Shown here: one piece after another, positions 58,993 to 64,000 of the stretch | How positions within the stretch are numbered: the stretch's first letter is position 1 | Layout of the letters: the number at the start of each line of letters is the position of its first letter | Assembly: GCF_044377035.1 (NCBI RefSeq) | Contig: NZ_JBILJW010000006.1 | Span: forward strand, 62,001 to 126,000 | DNA from: Silanimonas sp044377035 | GTDB taxonomy: Bacteria; Pseudomonadota; Gammaproteobacteria; Xanthomonadales; Xanthomonadaceae | Direction: 5' to 3' | Length of the DNA stretch: 64,000 bases | Notes under the pieces: model-generated | What the model was told of the DNA's origin: nothing | What the model saw: the letters and a program-made list of their open reading frames with translations, nothing else | Database searches by the model: none | Program-made: the position numbers and the translations under genes

Positions 58993-58998
58993 TAGGAT
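58993..58998 (+). promoter_or_regulatory. -10-like hexamer placed for a leaderless histidine-kinase transcript
   Basis: TAGGAT ends 6 nt before the ATG at 59005. No Shine-Dalgarno sequence precedes the gene, which instead has a G-rich run. No clear -35. Confidence 0.35.
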
Positions 58999-59004
58999 GC
59001 CTCG

Positions 59005-60168
59005 ATGCTTCCGCGCCTGACCCACGCCACGCTCCTTCGCTATGCCGGCCTGTTCACTTGGGCGATGGTGGGCAGTGGCCTGGTCATGAACGCTTTGTTC
59101 GTGATGGACGCCAGCTCCAGCCCCCTGCCGGCCATGGCCTTCGTCGGGCCGGTCGGCGCCTACGTGGCCTTCGGCGTCGCGTTCTGGCTCTCCACCCAGT
59201 CGCTGGGCCACCAGCGCGGGCGCGTCTGGCCCATCGTGCTGATGCTCGCCATGGCGGCTTCGGCCATCGCGGTCAGTGCGCTCACGAACAGCGCGTTGGG
59301 CGCCATCCTGATGATGGTCATGGCCGCCGTGGTGCCCTGGTTGCTGCCGGGCTGGCCGGGGGTGCTCTGGCTCGTGGTGCAGCACCTGCCGCTGACCGCG
59401 GTGTTCGTCCGCACCTTCGAGTTCACCCCGCTCGAGGCCGTGCTGCAGTCCATGCTCTACATGGGCATGTCGGGCTTCGTCTACGTGGCCGGCCTGATCG
59501 CCAAGCAGCAGGCCGAGGCCCGCGAGGAGCAGCGACGGCTCAACGCCGAACTGCGGGCCACCCGTTCGCTACTGGCCGATAGCGCACGCGTCGGCGAGCG
59601 CCTGCGCATTTCCCGCGAACTTCACGACCTTCTCGGGCACCACCTCACCGCGTTGAGCCTCAACCTCGAGGTCGCCGGCCACCTGACCGACGGCAAGGCC
59701 CAGGAGCACGTCCGCCAGGCTCACACCTTGGCGCGCCTGCTGCTCACCGACGTGCGCGAGGCCGTCAGCGCCATGCGCGGCGAGGAACGCATCGACCTCG
59801 AGGCCGCATTGCGCACCCTGGTGGAAGGCGTGCCGGCCCTCGAAGTCACGCTGGACATCGAATCCCCGCTGCCTGTCGACGACGCCGAGTGCGCGCAGGT
59901 CGTCGTGCGCTGCGCGCAGGAAATCATCACCAACGCCATCCGGCACGCCCAGGCCCAGCGCCTTTGGCTCAAGCTGGGGCGGCAAGGGCGCGAACTGCAC
60001 CTCGCCGCCCGAGACGATGGCGTCGGCAGCGACGCCTTCACCCCTGGCAACGGGCTTTCGGGCATGCGCGAGCGCCTGAAGACCGTCGGCGGCCGCGTCG
60101 AGGTCTCGACCGCGCCGGGCCAGGGCTTCAGCATCGACATCCACCTTCCCCTCGAGGCTTCCGCATGA
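59005..60168 (+). CDS. membrane sensor histidine kinase (DesK/NarX-type, HisKA_3)
   Basis: 387 residues. About five to six helices fill residues 10-165, followed by a short coiled coil (QQAEAREEQRRLNAELRATR). The dimerisation motif RISRELHDLLGHHLTALSLN places the phospho-accepting His at 207. The ATPase domain ends with GNGLSGMRERLKTVGGRVEV. The compact membrane part without a periplasmic domain resembles DesK, which senses membrane state. Its stop overlaps the regulator gene (ATGA), making a cognate pair. Confidence 0.9.
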   Translation: MLPRLTHATLLRYAGLFTWAMVGSGLVMNALFVMDASSSPLPAMAFVGPVGAYVAFGVAFWLSTQSLGHQRGRVWPIVLMLAMAASAIAVSALTNSALGAILMMVMAAVVPWLLPGWPGVLWLVVQHLPLTAVFVRTFEFTPLEAVLQSMLYMGMSGFVYVAGLIAKQQAEAREEQRRLNAELRATRSLLADSARVGERLRISRELHDLLGHHLTALSLNLEVAGHLTDGKAQEHVRQAHTLARLLLTDVREAVSAMRGEERIDLEAALRTLVEGVPALEVTLDIESPLPVDDAECAQVVVRCAQEIITNAIRHAQAQRLWLKLGRQGRELHLAARDDGVGSDAFTPGNGLSGMRERLKTVGGRVEVSTAPGQGFSIDIHLPLEASA

Positions 60169-60806
60169 TCCGAGTGATGCTCGTCGACGACCAGACCCTG
60201 GTGCGCCAGGGCGTCCGTTCCCTGCTGGAATTGGCCGACACCATTGACGTGGTCGCGGAGGCGGCCGATGGCAAGCAGGCCGTCGAGCAGGTCCCCGTCG
60301 TGAAGCCGGACGTCGTGCTGATGGACATGCGCATGCCGGTGATGTCCGGCCTCGAAGCGCTGCGCGCGCTGGCGGCGCAGAACGCCCTGCCACCCACCAT
60401 CATCCTGACCACCTTCGACGACGACCAGCTGGTGCTGGCGGGCATCAAGGCCGGGGCCAAGGGCTACCTCCTGAAGGACGTGTCCCTCGACCAATTGGTG
60501 TCGGCCATCCAGACGGTGGCCGATGGGGGATCGTTGGTGCAGCCTGCCGTGACGGCCCGGCTGCTCTCGGGCCTCGAGGGGCTGCAGAACGACTTCCACA
60601 GCCTCGAGCAGCCCGACCCGCTGACCGAGCGCGAGACCGAGATCCTCCGGCTCATGGCGGGCGGCTTCTCCAACAAGGAGATCGCCAACTCGCTCGGCGT
60701 GGCCGAAGGCACGATCAAGAACCATGTCTCCAACATCCTCTCGAAGCTCGGCGTGCGCGACCGGACCCGCGCGGTGCTGAAGGCCTTCGAGTTGAAGCTG
60801 GTGTGA
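60165..60806 (+). CDS. NarL/FixJ-type response regulator
   Basis: 213 residues. The receiver domain has MLVDDQTLVRQG (Asp8, Asp9) and phospho-acceptor Asp54 (VLMDMRMP), TTFDDD and KGYLLKD (Lys104). The LuxR-type helix-turn-helix is LTERETEILRLMAGGFSNKE and onwards to KNHVSNILSKLGVRDR. It is the partner of the upstream kinase. Targets are unknown; the SRPBCC gene 127 nt downstream is a candidate. Confidence 0.93.
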   Translation: MIRVMLVDDQTLVRQGVRSLLELADTIDVVAEAADGKQAVEQVPVVKPDVVLMDMRMPVMSGLEALRALAAQNALPPTIILTTFDDDQLVLAGIKAGAKGYLLKDVSLDQLVSAIQTVADGGSLVQPAVTARLLSGLEGLQNDFHSLEQPDPLTERETEILRLMAGGFSNKEIANSLGVAEGTIKNHVSNILSKLGVRDRTRAVLKAFELKLV

Positions 60807-60812
60807 CAGGCA

Positions 60813-60836
60813 GCCCCGCGGCGGTGTCCGCGGGGC
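60813..60836 (+). terminator. strong GC hairpin after the response-regulator gene
   Basis: GCCCCGCGG (60813-60821) pairs perfectly with CCGCGGGGC (60828-60836) around a 6-nt loop, 6 nt after the stop. No T-tract. It probably ends the two-component operon. Confidence 0.6.
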
Positions 60837-60933
60837 CGTCCCACGCTTACCCCGGCCCCGACGGTGCTGCTATCCTCTGGCGCTCCTCGGGGCGGCGGTG
60901 TGCCGACCGGGGCCGATCCCGGAGATTTGATGC

Positions 60934-62049
60934 ATGGCTCGATTCCTTGAATTCGTCGTCGCGTTCGTTCTGGTGGCCATCCTCGGCGTCGCCGTGGGCT
61001 TGGTGTTGCCGCCGTCGCGCAGCGTGTCGCACTCGGTGGAAACCAACCGCCCCGTCAATGTCGCCTTCGACATGCTGAACGGCTTCCAGCGCTTCAACGA
61101 CTGGAACACGCTGCATCTGCGCGACCCGAACGTGAAGTTCACCCTGAGCGGCCCCGCTTCGGGCGTCGGCGCCAAGCTCGAATACACCTCGAACGACCGG
61201 ACGGTCGGTTCGGGCAGCTGGGAAATCACCGAGAGCGTGCCGGGCGAGAAGATTGTCTTCAACGTGACCGACAACGCCATGGGTGAGAACAAGACCATGC
61301 GCTTCACGTTCGAGCGCTCGGGTCGCAGCCAGCGCAACGTGAAGATCACCCAGCGCTACCGCGTCGAGTACGGCTTCGACCTGATTGGTCGCTACGCCGG
61401 CATGTACATGTCGAGCAGCGCCGGCAAGCGCGTGCAGAACGGCCTGAAGGTCCTCTCGAACGCCCTGGCCAGCGTGCCGCGCGTCGACTACACGATCTAC
61501 GAGCACCCGCTGCAGCTCGTCGACGTTCCGGCCATGAACGCGCTGCGCGTCGACGTCGAAGCCCCGCTCCGCGACGACGGCGTCGCCGTCTCCATGACCA
61601 ACCAGCTGGCGTGGATGGACCGCGTCATCGAGGCCAGCGGCTTCGCCAAGGACGGTCCGCTGCGCATCGTCACCGTCGACCGTACGTCGGAGGCCTACTC
61701 CTTCATCATGCTGCTGCCGGTCCGTGCGAAGGACGCTCCGGAGGGCTCGTCGCGCGCCGCCACGGTGGCCGAGCTGCCGGTCCTCGAGGCCACCATCGCC
61801 GGCGACGGCAACAAGGTCGTGCTGTCGCAGGAAGCCCCGCTGAGGGCGGCGAACACCAAGTGGGTCGGCCCGGCGCCGGGTCTGCAGCGCGTGCGTGACA
61901 CCCTGCGCGCTTGGGCGATCGTCCGCGGCTACCCGCTCGACAACGCCAGCCAGGGCTTCGACGACTACAACGTCGATATCCCGGAGATCCTCAGCCCGGA
62001 AGCCGAGTTCCAGGCCTTCCTGCCATTGAAGGCCCCAGAGGCCCAGTAA
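60934..62049 (+). CDS. SRPBCC domain protein with C-terminal GyrI-like domain, membrane-anchored
   Basis: 371 residues. One N-terminal helix (FLEFVVAFVLVAILGVAVGLVL) anchors the protein. Residues 33-170 are an SRPBCC (START-like) fold: NRPVNVAFDMLNGFQRFNDW and GVGAKLEYTSNDRTVGSGSW. Residues about 190-350 resemble the AraC effector-binding/GyrI-like fold (YTIYEHPLQLVDVPAMNALRV). Both folds bind hydrophobic ligands. The ligand and role are unknown. GGAG lies 9 nt before the ATG. Confidence 0.75.
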   Translation: MARFLEFVVAFVLVAILGVAVGLVLPPSRSVSHSVETNRPVNVAFDMLNGFQRFNDWNTLHLRDPNVKFTLSGPASGVGAKLEYTSNDRTVGSGSWEITESVPGEKIVFNVTDNAMGENKTMRFTFERSGRSQRNVKITQRYRVEYGFDLIGRYAGMYMSSSAGKRVQNGLKVLSNALASVPRVDYTIYEHPLQLVDVPAMNALRVDVEAPLRDDGVAVSMTNQLAWMDRVIEASGFAKDGPLRIVTVDRTSEAYSFIMLLPVRAKDAPEGSSRAATVAELPVLEATIAGDGNKVVLSQEAPLRAANTKWVGPAPGLQRVRDTLRAWAIVRGYPLDNASQGFDDYNVDIPEILSPEAEFQAFLPLKAPEAQ

Positions 62050-62055
62050 GCGCAG

Positions 62056-62079
62056 CGAGGCGGGCCTAGGCCCGCCTCG
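62056..62079 (+). terminator. GC-rich near-perfect palindrome after the SRPBCC gene
   Basis: CGAGGCGGGCC (62056-62066) pairs with GGCCCGCCTCG (62069-62079), giving an 11-bp stem over a very short loop, followed by TCGTTT. It is a good candidate terminator 6 nt after the stop. Confidence 0.7.
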
Positions 62080-62159
62080 TCGTTTGCGGGGGCGTGGAAC
62101 TTGTCGTCTCCCCCGCGCTCCAACGCGCGCCGAACTGCGGTGCCGAGCGGGAACCCGAC

Positions 62160-63092
62160 ATGATCGAAGTGGAAGGACTGACCAAGCGCTTCGCAGCGTT
62201 GACGGCCGTCGAGGACCTGCGGTTCTCAGTGCAGCCGGGTGAGGTCGTGGCCTTGCTGGGGCCGAATGGCGCCGGCAAGTCGACGACGATGAAAATGATC
62301 GCCGGCTTCCTCGCGCCCGACGCGGGCCGCGTGCGCGTGGCGGGCCACGACGTCGTGTCCGACGGCCTGGCCGCTCGTCGCGCCCTGGGCTACCTGCCGG
62401 AAGGCGCGCCGGGCTACGGCGAAATGGAAGTCGCCGATTTCCTCGGCTTCATCGCCGACGTCCGCGGCCTGTCGGGCGCACACCGCCAGCAGCGCTTGGC
62501 CTTTGCCTCCGATCGGTTGCAGCTGGGCGCCGTGCGCCGGCAGCCGCTGGACACCTTGTCGAAGGGCTTCCGTCGCCGCGTAGGCTTCGCCGCCGCCATC
62601 CTGCACGACCCGCCGGTGCTGTTGCTCGACGAGCCCACGGACGGCCTCGATCCGAACCAGAAGCACGAGGTCCGTGGCCTCATCAACGAACTGGCGCGCG
62701 AGCGCACGATCATGCTTTCCACGCACCTGCTGGAAGAGGTGGACGCCATCGCCACGCGGGCCGTGGTGATCGCGGCCGGCCGTCTGCGTGCGGACCACAC
62801 GCCTGCGGAACTGTTGGCGCTCTCGCGTTGGCACGGTGCGTTGTCCTTCGCGGCGCCGGACAGCGTGGCTGCCGTGGCGGCGCTGGATGGCCTGGTGCCG
62901 GCTGCGGCGACGACCGTGGACGCCCGCGAGGGGCGGGTGGTGTTGTTCGTCCGTGGCGGCGGCGTGTCTTCCGAGGTCGTGACGCGGCGACTCGACGAAC
63001 GTCGCGTGGCGTGGTCCGACCTCCGCGTCGAGCGGGGCCGCCTCGACGAAGTCTTCCGCAGCCTGACCTCCGATGCCGGAGCCGCCGCATGA
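62160..63092 (+). CDS. ABC transporter ATP-binding protein (GldA-like)
   Basis: 310 residues. Walker A LLGPNGAGKSTTMKMIAGFL, signature LSKGFRRRVGFAAAILHDP, Walker B LLLDEPTDGLDPNQ and MLSTHLLEEVDAI are intact. GYLPEGAPGYGEMEVADFLGF is typical of the GldA/NosF group. The C-terminal about 90 residues form a small regulatory domain. It overlaps the permease gene by 4 nt. With the next two genes it forms a GldA-F-G-type system, which in Bacteroidetes supports gliding and in proteobacteria has an unknown cargo. Confidence 0.88.
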   Translation: MIEVEGLTKRFAALTAVEDLRFSVQPGEVVALLGPNGAGKSTTMKMIAGFLAPDAGRVRVAGHDVVSDGLAARRALGYLPEGAPGYGEMEVADFLGFIADVRGLSGAHRQQRLAFASDRLQLGAVRRQPLDTLSKGFRRRVGFAAAILHDPPVLLLDEPTDGLDPNQKHEVRGLINELARERTIMLSTHLLEEVDAIATRAVVIAAGRLRADHTPAELLALSRWHGALSFAAPDSVAAVAALDGLVPAAATTVDAREGRVVLFVRGGGVSSEVVTRRLDERRVAWSDLRVERGRLDEVFRSLTSDAGAAA

Positions 63093-63823
63093 ACGGCACG
63101 CTCGTCATCGCGCGGCGCGAGTTCGCCGCCTATTTCGCCTCGCCGCTCGCAGCGGTTTTCATCGTGCTGTTCCTGGCCCTTTCTTCGGCGCTGGCCTTCT
63201 ACCTCGGCGGCTTCTTCGAGCGCGGGCAGGCCGACCTGCAGCCGTTCTTCGCCTTCCACCCGTGGCTGTACCTGTTCCTCGTGCCCGCGGTGGGCATGCG
63301 GCTTTGGGCCGAGGAGCGCAAGAGCGGCACGCTGGAACTGCTGCTCACCTTGCCGATCACGCCGTGGCAGGCGGTGCTCGGCAAATTCCTCGCAGGCTGG
63401 GCCCTGCTGGGCATCGCTCTGGTGCTCACCGCGCCGATGTGGTGGACGGTCAGCTGGCTGGGCGATCCGGACCACGGTGTCATTGTCGCGAGCTACCTCG
63501 GCAGCTGGCTGCTCTCGGGCGCGATGCTCGCCGTCGGTAGCGCCCTCTCGGCACTGACGCGCAACCAGGTCGTGGCCTTCGTCGTCACGGTGGTGGTGTG
63601 CTTCGCGCTGATGCTCGCCGGACACCCGCTGGTGCAGGACGCCGTGCAGGGCTGGGCGCCGCGCGACGTGATCGACGCGGTGGCCGCGTTGAGCTTCCTC
63701 ACCCACGTGCAGTCCATCCAGCGCGGCGTGCTCGACTTGCGCGATGTGCTGTTCTTCCTGCTGTCGATCGCGGCCTGGCTGTGCGCGACGGTGCTGATCC
63801 TCGACGCCAAGAAGGCGGGCTGA
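63089..63823 (+). CDS. ABC-2 type permease (GldF-like)
   Basis: 244 residues, six helices. The N-terminal VIARREFAAYFASPLAAVFIVLF and GMRLWAEERKSGTLELLLTLPITPWQAVLGKFLAGW are the hallmark of GldF/NosY-like permeases. It pairs with the ATPase upstream (ATGA overlap) and is followed 3 nt later by the GldG-like gene. Confidence 0.88.
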   Translation: MNGTLVIARREFAAYFASPLAAVFIVLFLALSSALAFYLGGFFERGQADLQPFFAFHPWLYLFLVPAVGMRLWAEERKSGTLELLLTLPITPWQAVLGKFLAGWALLGIALVLTAPMWWTVSWLGDPDHGVIVASYLGSWLLSGAMLAVGSALSALTRNQVVAFVVTVVVCFALMLAGHPLVQDAVQGWAPRDVIDAVAALSFLTHVQSIQRGVLDLRDVLFFLLSIAAWLCATVLILDAKKAG

Positions 63824-63826
63824 CGC

Positions 63827-64000
63827 ATGGCCATCGCATCCCTCCGCCGCTCCGCCTGGGCCCTGCCGCTGCTGGCCCTGGCTTTCCTTGCCTTGGTCGG
63901 GCTGTCGTCCGTGCTGCTGCGCGGTGCGCGGATCGACCTCACGGCGAATCAGGAGCACACGCTCTCGCCGGCCACGATCGCCCTCATCGAGGGCATCGAG
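63827..64000 (+). CDS. GldG-like ABC auxiliary protein, N-terminal fragment (cut by window end)
   Basis: Only the first 58 codons are present. After a cytoplasmic start with arginines (IASLRRSAW) comes one transmembrane helix (LPLLALAFLALVGLSSVLL), then RIDLTANQEHTLSPATIALI, which is the characteristic beginning of the extracytoplasmic domain of GldG-family ABC auxiliary proteins. It starts 3 nt after the permease stop. Confidence 0.8.
   Translation, partial: MAIASLRRSAWALPLLALAFLALVGLSSVLLRGARIDLTANQEHTLSPATIALIEGIE

Overview
The window is a stretch of high-GC gammaproteobacterial chromosome, most likely from the Xanthomonadales/Lysobacterales (a Lysobacter-, Luteimonas- or Rhodanobacter-like bacterium). 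That is an inference from gene content: large TonB-dependent receptors, the folC-dedD-cvpA-purF order, the HutF route of histidine breakdown, lysine/alanine-rich protein tails, a THX ribosomal protein, an M2 peptidase and very G/C-biased third codon positions. I see no rRNA, tRNA, CRISPR array, insertion sequence or prophage. Almost everything is chromosomal housekeeping or membrane physiology, densely packed, with many 4-base start/stop overlaps.

Layout. 1-2.0 kb: the end of a TonB-dependent receptor facing a DUF481 outer-membrane protein. 2.0-4.6 kb: serA followed 3 nt later by a histidine-phosphatase gene, possibly the phosphoserine phosphatase step. 4.6-5.6 kb: a zeta-toxin-like kinase with a Phd-like antitoxin. 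5.7-10.6 kb: a large secreted esterase/depolymerase, a Gfo/Idh/MocA oxidoreductase and an aldo/keto reductase. 10.6-16.2 kb: folC, a two-SPOR DedD-like protein, cvpA, purF and a ferritin-like DUF455 protein. 16.3-20.9 kb: a cytoplasmic EF-hand/dockerin-like protein and the sulfate/thiosulfate ABC importer. 20.9-23.8 kb: lpxH, a cyclophilin and gltX.

23.8-28.7 kb is the most coherent candidate for a little-described system, a zinc-homeostasis island: a Zur-type regulator, an exported aspartoacylase-like metalloenzyme overlapping it, a strong bidirectional terminator, a ZnuD-like TonB receptor with a His/Glu-rich loop, a Zur-box-like operator in the divergent promoter, a MerC-like His-rich membrane protein, and the ribosomal protein THX starting inside the merC-like gene.

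28.7-40.8 kb: a lipoprotein, hutI and hutF (divergent), a homoserine dehydrogenase, a complete Mnh/Mrp Na+/H+ antiporter operon (A+B fused, C, D, E, F, G) and hutU. 40.8-46.1 kb: a response regulator, a Bcp peroxiredoxin with a histone-H1-like repeat tail, a periplasmic peptidylprolyl isomerase, an SrkA-like kinase with a methyltransferase, and a PadR/HAAS membrane-sensor pair. 46.1-54.7 kb: MAPEG protein, UMF1-type and Bcr/CflA transporters, an ATM1-type ABC exporter, an ACE-like M2 peptidase, a YdcH protein and an EamA transporter. 54.7-58.9 kb is a minus-strand run: GNAT acetyltransferase, minC, minD, minE, a small HExxH protein, then an EF-hand/DUF3011 pair. 59.0-64.0 kb: a DesK/NarL-type two-component system, an SRPBCC/GyrI-like protein and a GldA-F-G-type ABC system cut by the window edge.

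Limits: names rest on motifs and family resemblance read by eye. Start sites were chosen from ribosome-binding sites, overlaps and family length. Promoter and operator calls are pattern matches only.
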